A stretch of DNA of 64,000 bases from the NCBI RefSeq assembly GCF_012910785.2, contig NZ_WTVH02000009.1:682001-746000 (forward strand), written 5' to 3'. The notes under the pieces were generated by a model. It did not search any database, was not told where the DNA came from, and saw only the letters and a program-made list of their open reading frames with translations. Below, in pieces: positions 18,537-28,233 of the stretch; position 1 is the first letter of the stretch, and each line of letters starts with the position of its first letter. A program made the translations under genes and the position numbers. This stretch comes from Aromatoleum buckelii (GTDB lineage: Bacteria; Pseudomonadota; Gammaproteobacteria; Burkholderiales; Rhodocyclaceae).

Positions 18537-19133
18537 TCAGAGACGCTTTGTCGCGACGATCGCGCCGCGGATCTCCCCTTCCTTGTAACCGGTGGCGCGG
18601 TCGTCGGGATAATGCTCGTCGATGACGGCCCTGACTTCGGGCTTGAGCTGGTCGCGCGGGCCGTGGCAGCTCAGGCATAGCGCCTGCGTCGGCAGGGCCT
18701 TCGCGTAGCGATAGACGGGCCTGCCGGCAGCCTCGACCACTTCCCCTTTCTCCAATGCCGCAGGGTTTTCGCCCGCAGCGGCGCGGCGGTCGAATTCTTC
18801 CAGCGCCGCTTTTTCCCACGCGTCCGGCGTGGCGCGCTGCGCGTTGCGCGGCTTCAGGCTCACGCGCTTGAGCTGCCAGCCGGTGCTTGCCGCGACTTCT
18901 TTGGCCATCGCCGGCGCCATGTCCTTGCACACCGGGATCGCCCCTTCGGGACCCACCGCGGCGATTTTCTCGTTCAGCGCGGCCAGCAGCTTCGGCGGCA
19001 GCGAGGACGCCGCTGCCCGCGCTTCCGCGATCCTTGCGTCGTCGGCAGCGAGCGCGGAAAACGACAGGCAGGCACAGCCGAGCGCGACGGCCACGGGGGT
19101 GGGGAGGCACTTGAGGGCGGGAATGAGTTTCAT
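18537..19133 (-). CDS. Exported DUF3365/Tll0287-like haem c protein
   Basis: A 198-residue periplasmic protein with a signal peptide (residues 1-29, ending SFSALA) and a single c-haem motif CLSCHG near residue 153. The DAWEKAALEEFDRR block and the position of the haem motif fit the DUF3365 family, which resembles haem-containing sensor domains. GAGGAGA lies just upstream of the ATG. It is transcribed alone, convergent with the FtsH-like gene. It could be a small electron carrier or a redox/NO-sensing protein. Confidence 0.85.
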   Translation of the reverse strand: MKLIPALKCLPTPVAVALGCACLSFSALAADDARIAEARAAASSLPPKLLAALNEKIAAVGPEGAIPVCKDMAPAMAKEVAASTGWQLKRVSLKPRNAQRATPDAWEKAALEEFDRRAAAGENPAALEKGEVVEAAGRPVYRYAKALPTQALCLSCHGPRDQLKPEVRAVIDEHYPDDRATGYKEGEIRGAIVATKRL

Positions 19134-19452
19134 CGGAATCTCCTCGTCTGTCGTATAAAAGAAAACTCTAATATTACGCCCGATTTCCTTCGCGTGCGAT
19201 CGGCACGATGGCGCTTCACGTCCGGCCGCGACCTGGACGGGGCGCTGTGCAGCAAGTCACCCGCTTCGTATGGGTAAAAAAGCGCTATCGCCGGCCGTTC
19301 CGCAAACCGGATCGGAGGCCGGGAAACCGCCGCTGGAGCGCCGGCGATGCAGCGCCTGGCTTATTCCGTGGTGCACAAAAGGCCGGGCCTTTTGTGGTAT
19401 CTTGGCCAAAAATGAATGGTTTGCAGACTTTTTTTCCCCGACCTCCCCCTGA
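19134..19452. other. Divergent intergenic region with perfect inverted repeat
   Basis: A 319-base gap between the haem c gene (-) and the CobD-like gene (+). An AT-rich stretch at about 19152-19182 may hold the leftward promoter. At 19374-19396 there is a perfect 10-bp inverted repeat, CACAAAAGGC/GCCTTTTGTG with a 3-base loop, 56 bases before the CobD-like start. It could be an operator or a leader hairpin. No cobalamin riboswitch signature was recognised. Confidence 0.5.
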
Positions 19453-20379
19453 ATGACGCTTTTCTCGCTGATCGTTGCACTGCTTATCGAGCAGCTGCGC
19501 CCGCTGCCGGTCCGGCAGGTTGTTCTGGATCCGCTCAGGCGGTTTTCCGGCGTACTCGTTGACCGCTTCAACGACGGCCGGGCGCGCAACGGAACGATCG
19601 CGTGGTGGTTGCTGATGCTTCTCGCGGTCTTGGGAGGCGCGCTGGTCTTCGTCCTGCTGTGGCTGATCCACCCGACGCTCGCGTTCGCATTCAATATCGG
19701 CGTGCTGTATCTGACGATGGGCTTTCGCCAGGAGAGCCATTACTTCACCGACATCCACCTCGCGTTGCGCATGGAAGAGCTTGCGCGCGCCCGCACGCTC
19801 CTCGGCGAATGGCGCGGCGGACAGTATTCCGAAGCGAGTTCGAGCGAGGTCGCGCGGCTCGCGATCGAGAAAGCGCTCGTCGCCGCGCACCGTAACGTGT
19901 TCGGTGTCGTGTTCTGGTTCATCGTCATGCCCGGACCGACGGGCGCGATTTTCTATCGGCTGGCGCGCTTCCTCGGCGAGGAATGGGGGCAGCGTCGCGA
20001 TATCGAATTCGGCGAGTTCGGCCGCTTCGCGAGAAAAGCGTTCGCCGTCATCGACTGGCTGCCGGCACGCCTGACCGCAGCGTCGTTTTCGGTCGTCGGC
20101 GATTTCGAGGATGCCGTGTTTTGCTGGCGCACCCAGGCCATGCTCTGGGGCGAAAGGGCGTCCGGTATACTGATTGCAGCGGGTGCGGGAGCGCTGGGAG
20201 TGCGCTTAGGGATGCCCGTGCACGAGTCCGGCGAGATCGTCGAGCGGCCGGAAATGGGCGTCGGCGCGGAAGCCGATGCCGATTACATGCAGAGTACCGT
20301 GGGCCTGGTATGGCGAGCGCTGGTGCTTTGCTTGTTAATGCTCGCTTTGGTTGTGATAGCCGGCTGGGTTGGTCGTTGA
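19453..20379 (+). CDS. CobD/CbiB-family integral membrane protein
   Basis: A 308-residue protein with an N-terminal helix, two further TM segments near 55-90, a pair near 145-170 and a C-terminal helix (VLCLLMLALVVIAGWVG). The arrangement, including DPLRRFSG, the ARTLLG(E)WR segment and the VFWFIVMPGPTGAIFYRLARFL block, fits the CobD/CbiB-AmpE superfamily found in betaproteobacteria. CobD attaches aminopropanol to cobyric acid, but no other cobalamin genes are nearby, so a biosynthetic role is uncertain. The next gene, a thiolase, starts 22 bases later. Confidence 0.7.
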   Translation: MTLFSLIVALLIEQLRPLPVRQVVLDPLRRFSGVLVDRFNDGRARNGTIAWWLLMLLAVLGGALVFVLLWLIHPTLAFAFNIGVLYLTMGFRQESHYFTDIHLALRMEELARARTLLGEWRGGQYSEASSSEVARLAIEKALVAAHRNVFGVVFWFIVMPGPTGAIFYRLARFLGEEWGQRRDIEFGEFGRFARKAFAVIDWLPARLTAASFSVVGDFEDAVFCWRTQAMLWGERASGILIAAGAGALGVRLGMPVHESGEIVERPEMGVGAEADADYMQSTVGLVWRALVLCLLMLALVVIAGWVGR

Positions 20380-20401
20380 TTTTTGAGGAGGGAGCACTGA
20401 G

Positions 20402-21583
20402 ATGGCGAATCGTGAAGTAGTGGTTTTGAGTGCGGTACGTTCGGCGGTCGGCGGTTTCGGCGGTTCGCTGAAGGACATGGAACCGGCTGAACTCGGCGCT
20501 GTGGTCGTCAAGGAAGCGATTGCCCGCTCCGGGGTGGACGCGAAGCAGATCAGCTTCGCCGCGGTCGGCAACTGCATCCCGACCGAGTCGCGCTACGCGT
20601 ACGTCGCGCGCCTGGCGACGGTCCAGGGTGGCATGTCGATGGATTCGGTCGCCTTCGCGGTCAACCGCCTATGCGGATCGGCGCAGCAGGCAATCGTCAA
20701 TTCGGCCCAGGCCATCATGCTCGGCGACGCGGATTTCGCGATCGGCGGCGGCGTCGAAGTGATGTCGCGCGGCGCGTACCTGATGCCGGCGCTGCGCAGT
20801 GGCGCGCGCATGGGAGACACCAAGGCGATCGACGCGATGGTTGCCGTCCTGACCGATCCGTTCGGTGTCGGGCACATGGGTGTGACCGCAGAAAACCTGA
20901 CGACGAAGTGGAACATCAGCCGCGAGGAGCAGGACGCGTTCGCGCTGGAGTCGCAGAACCGTGCGGCGGCGGCGATCGCCGATGGCCGTTTCAAGAGCCA
21001 GATCGTGCCGATCACGTTCGAGACGCGCAAGGGACCGGTCGTCTTCGACACCGACGAGCATCCGCGCATGACGACGATGGAAGCGCTGGCGAAGATGAAG
21101 CCGGCCTTCAAGAAGGATGGCTCGGTGACCGCCGGCAACGCCTCGGGCATCAACGACGCTGCGAGCTTCCTGGTGCTGGCCGAGGCGGGCAAGGCTGCGT
21201 CGGCAGGCCACAAACCGATCGCGCGCCTGGTCGCTTACGCGATCGCCGGGGTGCCGAACGACGTGATGGGTGAAGGCCCGATTCCCGCTTCGAAGCTCGC
21301 GCTGCAGCGCGCCGGGCTGACGCTGGACAAGATCGACGTGATCGAATCGAACGAAGCGTTTGCCGCTCAGTCGATCGCCGTCAATCGTGGCCTCGACCTC
21401 GACCCGAAGAAGACGAACCCGAACGGCGGCGCGATCGCGCTCGGCCATCCGGTCGGTGCGACCGGCGCGGTGATCATCACCAAGCTGCTGCACGAGCTGA
21501 TCCGCGTCAATGGCCGCTACGGCATGGCGACGATGTGCATCGGCGGCGGCCAGGGCATCACGACGATCTGGGAACGCGTCTGA
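20402..21583 (+). CDS. Acetyl-CoA acetyltransferase (thiolase)
   Basis: A 393-residue thiolase. The nucleophilic Cys91 lies in RLCGSAQQA; the C-terminal catalytic blocks are NEAFAAQ, GHPVGATGA and CIGGGQG. It condenses or cleaves acyl-CoA thioesters (acetoacetyl-CoA or longer beta-ketoacyl-CoA) in beta-oxidation or polyhydroxyalkanoate precursor supply. GGAGGG lies upstream of ATG 20402, and a strong terminator follows at 21607. No phaB or phaC is adjacent, so the specific pathway cannot be fixed. Confidence 0.93.
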   Translation: MANREVVVLSAVRSAVGGFGGSLKDMEPAELGAVVVKEAIARSGVDAKQISFAAVGNCIPTESRYAYVARLATVQGGMSMDSVAFAVNRLCGSAQQAIVNSAQAIMLGDADFAIGGGVEVMSRGAYLMPALRSGARMGDTKAIDAMVAVLTDPFGVGHMGVTAENLTTKWNISREEQDAFALESQNRAAAAIADGRFKSQIVPITFETRKGPVVFDTDEHPRMTTMEALAKMKPAFKKDGSVTAGNASGINDAASFLVLAEAGKAASAGHKPIARLVAYAIAGVPNDVMGEGPIPASKLALQRAGLTLDKIDVIESNEAFAAQSIAVNRGLDLDPKKTNPNGGAIALGHPVGATGAVIITKLLHELIRVNGRYGMATMCIGGGQGITTIWERV

Positions 21584-21606
21584 TCGCGTTTCGCGACCGG
21601 TAAGAG

Positions 21607-21630
21607 ACCCCGCTGCGGCGGGGTTTTTTT
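21607..21630 (+). terminator. Rho-independent terminator of the thiolase gene
   Basis: ACCCCGC (21607-21613), loop TGCG, GCGGGGT (21618-21624), then a run of T to 21630. A strong intrinsic terminator lying 24 bases after the thiolase stop and 41 bases before the end of the convergent rsgA. Confidence 0.93.
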
Positions 21631-21670
21631 CGCCTGTAATTCTCCGCGGTCCGGAGGACGGCGGGACGAA

Positions 21671-22633
21671 TCACCAGCCCTGCGTTTGCCGTTTCGCGTG
21701 CGTGATCTCTTCGCGGATGACGCGAAAGTGCTCGAAGCGTCGCGCATCGATCGCTCCCGCTGCAATCGCCGCCCGCAGCGCGCAGCCCGGTTCGGATTCG
21801 TGCAGGCAGTCGCGGAAGCGGCATTTTCCCAAGTGCGGCGCGAACTCGACGAAGCTCGCCGCCAGTTCGTCGGCAGTCAGGTGCGCGAGACCGAAGGCCT
21901 GCAGGCCGGGACTGTCGATCAGCCACCCGCCGTCGAGCGCATAGAGACGCGCGAACGTCGTCGTGTGCTTGCCGCTGTTCAGCGCTTCCGAAATTTCCCG
22001 CGTCGCTGCCTGCGCCTCGGGTATCAGGGCGTTCGTCAGCGTCGATTTGCCCATGCCGGACTGGCCGACGAGGATGCTCCGTTGGCCCGCGAGGAAAGGG
22101 CGCAGCGCTCCGGCCCCTTCGCGCGCACTGAGTTCGACGATGCGGTAATCCAGTTTCTCGAACGGCGCGAGGATTCGCCGGGCGGCCGGCAGCTGATCGC
22201 GCAGATCGGCCTTGTTCAGCACGATCAGGGTACTGATCTGCTGGCTTTGCGCTGCGGCGATGCAGCGCGAGATCAACCGATCCGAAAACCCCGGTTCGGT
22301 CGCGACGACGACCACGACCTGCGTGAGGTTCGCGGCGATGAGCTTTTCGCGGAACGCGTCCGAACGCCACAGCAGGTTGCGGCGCGGGTGCAAGCGGTTG
22401 ATGACGCCCTGTCCGCTGCCGGTAGGGTTGATCTCGACTTCGTCGCCGCACGCAAAGACGCTTTTCTTGCCGCGCGGATAGCACTTCAGCCGCGGCTGCG
22501 CCGGATCGGAGCCGCTTGCAGCGTGAGGTGCGGCGATATCGACTTCATAGTGACGGCCGAACGCGGCGGTGATGACGCCGTTCAGGCTTGCGCCGCTGTC
22601 GGGCGAGTGGGATGCAGTCAATTGGGTTCGCAA
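21671..22633 (-). CDS. rsgA: Ribosome small-subunit-dependent GTPase RsgA
   Basis: A 320-residue circularly permuted GTPase acting in late 30S maturation. An N-terminal OB-fold (residues 15-90) precedes the GTPase domain with the permuted order: G4 VLNKADL (about 157-163), then P-loop GQSGMGKSTL and the DSPGLQ switch region. The C-terminal zinc site is CRFRDCLHESEPGC. The gene lies 3 bases after the M48 protease gene on the same strand, so the two are cotranscribed. Confidence 0.95.
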   Translation of the reverse strand: MRTQLTASHSPDSGASLNGVITAAFGRHYEVDIAAPHAASGSDPAQPRLKCYPRGKKSVFACGDEVEINPTGSGQGVINRLHPRRNLLWRSDAFREKLIAANLTQVVVVVATEPGFSDRLISRCIAAAQSQQISTLIVLNKADLRDQLPAARRILAPFEKLDYRIVELSAREGAGALRPFLAGQRSILVGQSGMGKSTLTNALIPEAQAATREISEALNSGKHTTTFARLYALDGGWLIDSPGLQAFGLAHLTADELAASFVEFAPHLGKCRFRDCLHESEPGCALRAAIAAGAIDARRFEHFRVIREEITHAKRQTQGW

Positions 22634-22636
22634 GCC

Positions 22637-23935
22637 TCAGGTGCCCGCGCGCAGGCGCGAAACCCGCAGCGAAGCTGGCGGGTGGGAATCGAAAAAGCGT
22701 GAATACAGCGGATCGGGCGTCAGCGTCGAGGCGTTGTCGCGATACAGCTTGACCAGCGCTGCGGCGAGATCGGCTGCGCTCGCTTGCCGGGCCGCGTACG
22801 CGTCGGCCTGGAACTCGTGCACCCGTGACCAGTGGCTCATCAGCGGTCCGAGCGGAAACGCGAACACCGGCAGCACCAGCGCGAACAGCGCCAGGGCGGC
22901 CGCAGTGCTGCCGGCCCCGTCGTCGACACCGAGTCCGGCGAAGAACCAGGACTGTTCCATCAGCCAGGCGAGCAGCCAGAGCAGCGCGAGGCTCGTCGCG
23001 GCGATCACCGCGAGCCGCTTCCAGATGTGGCGGTGATGGAAGTGCCCGAGTTCGTGCGCGAGAACGGCCTCGACTTCGGCGGGGCTGAGCTTGTCGAGCA
23101 GCGTATCGAAGAACACGATGCGCTTGGCGGCGCCGAAGCCCGTGAAATAGGCGTTGCCATGTGCCGAACGACGCGAGCCGTCCATGACGAACAGTTCCCG
23201 CGACCGGAAGCCGCAGCGCGCGAGAAGGTTTTCGACGCGCTTTCGCAGCGCTTCGTCGGCGAGCGGGGTGAACTTGTTGAACAGCGGGGCGATGAACGTC
23301 GGCCAGACGAACAGTCCGAGCAGGTTGAATGCGAACCAGAACAGCCACACCCACAGCCACCACTGCTCGCCCATCGCGCCCATCAGCCACAGCACCGCGG
23401 CGAGCACCGGCAGGCCGATGAGCGCGGCAAGAAGCGCTTCGCGCGCGACGTCGGCGGCGTACAACGCCGGAGTCATCCTGTTGAAACCGAAGCGTTTTTC
23501 GATGACGAAAGTGCGATACAGCGCGAACGGCACTTCGATGAGCCAGCCCAGGACGCCGAGCGCGGCGAGCAGCGCGATGCCGTGTGCGAGTCCGACAGGG
23601 TCGAACCATCCGGCAAGGGCGCGGTGCATCGCCTGCAGGCCGCCGCCGAGCGTCAGTGCCAGCACGAACGCCGCACCGACCGTGGCGTCGACGACGCCCA
23701 GTGCCATCCGTGCGCAGGTGTAGTCGGCAGCCTTGCGGTGCGATTCGACACTGATCGAGTCCGCGAACGGCGCAGGCACCTGATCCCGCCGCGCCCGCAC
23801 GTGATGCCTCTGGCGCAGCATCAGCCCGACCTTGATGAAAAGGGTGGCGAGAAGCGCAGCGACGAACAGGGCTGAGAAGGTGTCGGGGCCATGCGGGAGG
23901 GGGTGGAAAGCGGGGTGCGGCGATTTATGCCACAA
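22637..23935 (-). CDS. M48 family metalloprotease (Ste24/CAAX type)
   Basis: A 432-residue membrane protease with several TM helices and the zinc motif HELGH within [13 protein letters not shown], plus a downstream glutamate region ([13 protein letters not shown]) typical of Ste24/HtpX-like enzymes. Homologues usually begin near the segment [14 protein letters not shown], about 17 residues in, but no closer start codon exists, so ATG 23935 is kept. The start is 31 bases from the divergent orn gene. It presumably acts in membrane protein quality control. Confidence 0.88.
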   Translation of the reverse strand: MWHKSPHPAFHPLPHGPDTFSALFVAALLATLFIKVGLMLRQRHHVRARRDQVPAPFADSISVESHRKAADYTCARMALGVVDATVGAAFVLALTLGGGLQAMHRALAGWFDPVGLAHGIALLAALGVLGWLIEVPFALYRTFVIEKRFGFNRMTPALYAADVAREALLAALIGLPVLAAVLWLMGAMGEQWWLWVWLFWFAFNLLGLFVWPTFIAPLFNKFTPLADEALRKRVENLLARCGFRSRELFVMDGSRRSAHGNAYFTGFGAAKRIVFFDTLLDKLSPAEVEAVLAHELGHFHHRHIWKRLAVIAATSLALLWLLAWLMEQSWFFAGLGVDDGAGSTAAALALFALVLPVFAFPLGPLMSHWSRVHEFQADAYAARQASAADLAAALVKLYRDNASTLTPDPLYSRFFDSHPPASLRVSRLRAGT

Positions 23936-23966
23936 TCTGCGCTTTGTTAAACCGGGCCGAAGGATT

Positions 23967-24518
23967 ATGGCACAGGATCAGAACCACCTCATCTGGCTGG
24001 ACATGGAGATGACCGGCCTCGAGCCCGATTCCGACCGCATCATCGAGATTGCGATCGTGATCACAGACTCCCAGCTCAATATCGTCGCCGAAGCGCCGGT
24101 CATCGCCGTCCATCAGCCCGACCGCGTGCTCGACGCAATGGACGAGTGGAACCGGAACACGCACGGCAAATCAGGCCTGACCGATCGCGTCAAGGCGTCG
24201 CTGATCGGTGAAGCCGACGCCGAAGCGCAGATGCTCGCGTTCCTGCAGCAACACGTGCCGGCGCGCACGTCGCCGATGTGCGGCAATTCGATATGCCAGG
24301 ACCGCCGCTTCCTGGCACGCTACATGCCGCAGCTCGAAGCCTGGTTCCACTATCGCAACCTCGACGTCTCGACGCTGAAGGAACTCGCGAAACGCTGGCG
24401 GCCCGAGGTGTACAAAGGGGTCGAGAAAAAGGGCAAGCACGAAGCGCTCGCCGACATCTACGAGTCGATCGCCGAACTGCGCCATTACCGGGACAATTTC
24501 CTGCGCCTCGTGCCGTGA
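23967..24518 (+). CDS. orn: Oligoribonuclease
   Basis: A 183-residue DEDDh exonuclease that degrades 2-5-nt RNAs, including pGpG from c-di-GMP turnover. The motifs are WLDMEMTGL (DxE), an internal [10 protein letters not shown] (Asp), and KHEALADI (His/Asp). ATG 23967 follows AAGGA. The length is standard. It is divergent from the M48 gene and convergent with pgi. Confidence 0.96.
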   Translation: MAQDQNHLIWLDMEMTGLEPDSDRIIEIAIVITDSQLNIVAEAPVIAVHQPDRVLDAMDEWNRNTHGKSGLTDRVKASLIGEADAEAQMLAFLQQHVPARTSPMCGNSICQDRRFLARYMPQLEAWFHYRNLDVSTLKELAKRWRPEVYKGVEKKGKHEALADIYESIAELRHYRDNFLRLVP

Positions 24519-24540
24519 TTTCCGGCCGAGCCGGGTGCGA

Positions 24541-26175
24541 TCAGCTGCGGTCGGAAGTACGCCGCATCGCCTCGGCTGCCGCCATAAGGCCTGCCGTCGA
24601 AGCGTCGTGCTTCTCCCGCAAGCCCGCCGAAAGACTGCGCGCCATCTCCTTGCCCAGCTCGACGCCGTACTGGTCGAAGCTGTTGATTCCCCAGATCCAG
24701 CCTTGCACGAACACCTTGTGCTCGTACAGGGCCATCAGCTGGCCGAGCGAGAACGCATCGAGTGCGGGCAGCAGTACTGTCGTGCTCGGCTGGTTGCCCG
24801 GACATGCAAGATGCGGCGCGAGCGCTGCCGCTTCGCTTTCCGCAAGTCCTTTCGCGCGCAGCCCGGCGAGCGCGGTGTCGAGGCTGCGCCCCGCCATCAG
24901 CGCGGCCGCCTGAGCGAACGCGTTCTCGACGAGGGCGCGCTGGGACGCGTCGTCCGCCCCGACCGGGACGATGAAATCGAGCGCGACGCGACGCGTGCCC
25001 TGGTAGAACAGCTGGTGGAACGCATGCTGGCCGACGGTGCCGACGCCGCCCCACACGATCGGCGAAGTGGGGACGGTGCTCGCGGAGCCGTCGCGCAGGC
25101 AGCGCTTGCCGTTGCTTTCCATTTCCAGCTGCTGCAGCCACGCGGCGAAACTGCGCAGGCCGTGCGCATAGGGCAGCAGCGCGAGGCTTTCGATGCCGAG
25201 GAAATCGGTATTCCACAGGCCTGCCAAGCCCATCAGGACCGGGAGATTTTCGCCCGGCGGCGCGGTGCGGAAGTGTTCGTCCATCGCGCGCGCGCCGGCC
25301 AGGAACACGTCGAACTCGCTCGCACCGATTGCGAGCATCAGCGGCAGCCCGATCGTCGACCATACGGAATAGCGCCCTCCGACCCACTTGGGCAGCGGGA
25401 AGACGCGTTCCGCGGCAATGCCGAACGCGGCCGCAGCGTCGGTCGCATTGCTGACTGCCGCGAAATGCAGCGCCGGGTCACAACCGGCTCCCAGGCCGGC
25501 CTGCAGCCAGGCCCGGGCTGCCTGCGCATTGGCCAGGGTTTCGGCGGTCGCAAAGCTTTTCGAGGAGACGATGAACAACGTGCTTGCCGGGTCTGCGTCG
25601 GCGAGCGCTTCGTCGAGCTCACGCCGATCGATGTTCGCGACAAAGCGGACTTCCGGTGTCGCCTGCAACCCGGTCGGTACGAGTGCCTGCGCCGCCATAC
25701 GGGGGCCGAGGTCGGAGCCCCCGATGCCGAGGTTGACGACGATGCGGATCGGTTTTCCGCTCGCGCCGGTGATCGTTCCGCTGCGCAGCGCCGCCGCGAA
25801 AGCACGCATGCGCTGTTGCGAGTGCGCGAGCGTTGCCGCGTCTTCGGGCGGGGCCGCGCAGGCGCCGCGCAGTGCCATGTGCAGCACCGCGCGATTTTCG
25901 GTGAAATTCAGATGTTCGCCGGCGAAAAGCGCTTCGATACCGTCGAACAGGCGTGCCTGGCCAGCGAGATCGACGAGGGCAGCGAGGGCGGGCGCGTCGA
26001 TCGATTGCTTCGACAGGTCGAGCAGCAGGCCGCGGTGACCGAAGGACAAGGTCGCGAAGCGCAAGGGGTTGCGCTCGAACAGTTCCGCGACGTGCGTTGT
26101 GCGCAAGCGGGCAGCGTGGTTTTCGAGCGCACTCCAGGCGGGCAGCCGATGCGCAGGGGTAAAGGGTTCAGTCAC
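24541..26175 (-). CDS. pgi: Glucose-6-phosphate isomerase
   Basis: A 544-residue enzyme interconverting glucose-6-phosphate and fructose-6-phosphate. PGI signatures are visible: NLGIGGSDLGP, VSSKSFATAET, KWVGGRYSVWST, and the C-terminal WGINSFDQYGVELGK. It starts 5 bases after the glycosyltransferase gene on the same strand, so it is translated from the same message. Sugar supply to envelope polymers is a reasonable link between the two. Confidence 0.97.
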   Translation of the reverse strand: MTEPFTPAHRLPAWSALENHAARLRTTHVAELFERNPLRFATLSFGHRGLLLDLSKQSIDAPALAALVDLAGQARLFDGIEALFAGEHLNFTENRAVLHMALRGACAAPPEDAATLAHSQQRMRAFAAALRSGTITGASGKPIRIVVNLGIGGSDLGPRMAAQALVPTGLQATPEVRFVANIDRRELDEALADADPASTLFIVSSKSFATAETLANAQAARAWLQAGLGAGCDPALHFAAVSNATDAAAAFGIAAERVFPLPKWVGGRYSVWSTIGLPLMLAIGASEFDVFLAGARAMDEHFRTAPPGENLPVLMGLAGLWNTDFLGIESLALLPYAHGLRSFAAWLQQLEMESNGKRCLRDGSASTVPTSPIVWGGVGTVGQHAFHQLFYQGTRRVALDFIVPVGADDASQRALVENAFAQAAALMAGRSLDTALAGLRAKGLAESEAAALAPHLACPGNQPSTTVLLPALDAFSLGQLMALYEHKVFVQGWIWGINSFDQYGVELGKEMARSLSAGLREKHDASTAGLMAAAEAMRRTSDRS

Positions 26176-26180
26176 GGGGT

Positions 26181-27818
26181 TTAGTCACGGCGATAAAGAC
26201 GGAATATTTCGAGTTGTTTGCCACCGCCCCGACGATACTCCCAGATCTGCTGCCATTCCTGGGCGGGCCGGAGCGCGGTGGGGCTGCGGCTATCATATAC
26301 CAGCAAAAAACTGCAGGCCGTTTCATTGCCGGAAACCCTCTCGGGCCGCACGCCGGCGAAATAATGGAACGATGCGCGCTGGCTTGGCGACAGTCCGAGC
26401 ATCGCGACGCAGTCGCTCCTTTCCCCGGCCAGCGCGATCCCGAGCGATGTCGCAACCGGCCGGTAGCTACGGTCGTAGTCGAACCACGGCATCAGCAGCA
26501 CGACCGCGAGGCACCACAACGTCGTCATGCCCATCGCCCAGCTTGCCGGGCCGCGATTGAAGGAGCGCGGCAGGCGCCACATCAGCACGACCCAAGTCAC
26601 GCAGATGCCGATCCCGGCCAGCGCCTGCGACACGCTCCCTTTGAGTTCGAAGCCCGGGGCGACTCTTGCGACGTGGCGCGCAAGCCCGGGGGGCCAGGAG
26701 ACGGCCTGGGCCGTCCATGCGATCCAGACCAGCAGCGCGAAGACGACGAAGGTCATCACCGCAAACCAGTCGAAAGCATTCGCTGCGCCGCGGCGCAACG
26801 TGGGAATGCCAGCCGCCGCGAGCAATGCGAGCGGGGGGATCAGCGGGAGCATCGTTGCCTGCGCGAGGCTGCCGTTGGCGATGATCCAGCTGCCGGCAAG
26901 CAGCGCTGACGCGATCGGCAGGAGCCAGGAAATCCGCATCAGCTGGCGGCGTGCCCGCCATAACGACCACAGCGTGATCGGCCACAACGGCCAGGCGAAC
27001 CAGCCGAACAGTTCGACGAGGCGTGAAAACTCGTCGGGCCGCAGCGGGTCCGCGCCGAACTCGAGCCATTCCCTGCGCCACCACAGCGCGAGCAGTTCGG
27101 GAGCCTGATAGTGAAGAACCAGCGGCCACAGCGCGCCGGCTCCCACGGCAAGGCTCAGGCCGAGAATCAGTCCGCCGCTGGCGCGCGGGTTGCGGCATTC
27201 CGGGCATGCAATGACGACGACGAGAAACAGCGGCAGCGTCAGCATCACGCCGGGGAGGCCGCCGGCGAGAAATGCGAGCACCGAACCGGCAGCGGCCTGC
27301 AGGCTGCCGAGTGCGGGCCGCGTCGGGATCAGCGACAGGCCGGCAAGGGTCATCGCGACGAACGACATCACGGCGATCATCGGCTGGGTTTCGTGCGCGT
27401 GGAGCACCAGTCCCAGCGTGCCCAGCGTCAGCAGCGCGGCCGGAGTGCGCGTGTGCTTGCCGTACAGCCGCGCGGAAGCGCGGGCGATCCAGAAGATCGC
27501 GAGCGCCGTGTATAGCGTAGTGGCGAGGCGAGCCGCATCGTGCGGCGGCAACAGCCAGCCGAACAGCAGCGCAAACACTGAACCGGTCCAGTAATACAGC
27601 GGCGGGAAACTTGTGGACGGTTCGCCGGCGATCAGCGGGAACAGAACGCCGTTGCCCTGCAGCATCTCGAAGATCGGGCCGAAATGCCGGGCGTCGTCGC
27701 CGCGCCACGGGACGTGGCCGGTCAGGCCGACAAGAAGATACAGCGCGACGAGCACGGCCAGCCCGGCTGCTCCGTAAAGGTGCTGCTTCGGCAGGGGAGA
27801 GTTGGGGGTGCGAGTCAT
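26181..27818 (-). CDS. ArnT/PMT-like membrane glycosyltransferase
   Basis: A membrane protein of about 545 residues with roughly ten TM helices. The first loop has DDARHFGPIFEM after WRG, the acidic position of GT-C glycosyltransferases, and the Phe-rich segment FPPLYYWTGSVF is ArnT-like. ATG 27818 (MTRTPNS) is preferred; an in-frame GTG at 27869 would add 17 residues. It transfers a lipid-linked sugar to an envelope acceptor, presumably lipid A or protein. It precedes pgi by 5 bases. Confidence 0.8.
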   Translation of the reverse strand: MTRTPNSPLPKQHLYGAAGLAVLVALYLLVGLTGHVPWRGDDARHFGPIFEMLQGNGVLFPLIAGEPSTSFPPLYYWTGSVFALLFGWLLPPHDAARLATTLYTALAIFWIARASARLYGKHTRTPAALLTLGTLGLVLHAHETQPMIAVMSFVAMTLAGLSLIPTRPALGSLQAAAGSVLAFLAGGLPGVMLTLPLFLVVVIACPECRNPRASGGLILGLSLAVGAGALWPLVLHYQAPELLALWWRREWLEFGADPLRPDEFSRLVELFGWFAWPLWPITLWSLWRARRQLMRISWLLPIASALLAGSWIIANGSLAQATMLPLIPPLALLAAAGIPTLRRGAANAFDWFAVMTFVVFALLVWIAWTAQAVSWPPGLARHVARVAPGFELKGSVSQALAGIGICVTWVVLMWRLPRSFNRGPASWAMGMTTLWCLAVVLLMPWFDYDRSYRPVATSLGIALAGERSDCVAMLGLSPSQRASFHYFAGVRPERVSGNETACSFLLVYDSRSPTALRPAQEWQQIWEYRRGGGKQLEIFRLYRRD

Positions 27819-27970
27819 TCGGGACGGGTGTCGGGCAGCACTTTCAGGTGCGGGGACCACCACGGACACGTTCGCGACGCACCGTCGTCGTCAGGGCGGA
27901 ATTCTAGCCGGCAAACGGTCGGGCGCGCTGTGGCGAGCGACGGGGGCCGACGGCGCGGCAGCGGTTGAAT

Positions 27971-27996
27971 AAAAAAGGCAGCCGAAGCTGCCTTTT
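27971..27996 (-). terminator. Terminator of rpmE
   Basis: On the minus strand AAAAGGCAGC, loop TTCG, GCTGCCTTTTTT: a 10-bp stem closed by a UUCG tetraloop and ending in a T-run. It lies 19 bases after the rpmE stop. Confidence 0.92.
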
Positions 27997-28014
27997 CTAG
28001 ACTTTGGCCACGAA

Positions 28015-28233
28015 TCAGCCGAGGCGCTGGACGCTGCCGTATTTCTGGCGGAAACGTTCGACACGGCCAGCGGTGTCGACGATCTTCTGCTTGCCCGTGT
28101 AGAACGGATGGCAGGCCGCGCACACTTCGACGTGCAGCGCCGGCTTACCGAGCGTCGAGCGCGTCTCGAAGGTGTTGCCGCAGGAGCAGGTCACCTGGAC
28201 TGCGGCGTATTTGGGATGGATGTCCGCTTTCAT
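28015..28233 (-). CDS. rpmE: 50S ribosomal protein L31
   Basis: A 72-residue zinc-type L31 with Cys16, Cys18, Cys37 and Cys40 (CSC and CAAC). It begins MKADIHPKY, the usual L31 start; an open frame extends 20 codons upstream but is not conserved-looking. A clear terminator follows. The zinc-binding form is the standard paralogue. Confidence 0.97.
   Translation of the reverse strand: MKADIHPKYAAVQVTCSCGNTFETRSTLGKPALHVEVCAACHPFYTGKQKIVDTAGRVERFRQKYGSVQRLG

Noticed and set aside
19134-19452. Cobalamin riboswitch before the CobD-like gene
   Set aside because: None of the conserved B12-box sequence was recognised; only a simple inverted repeat is present.
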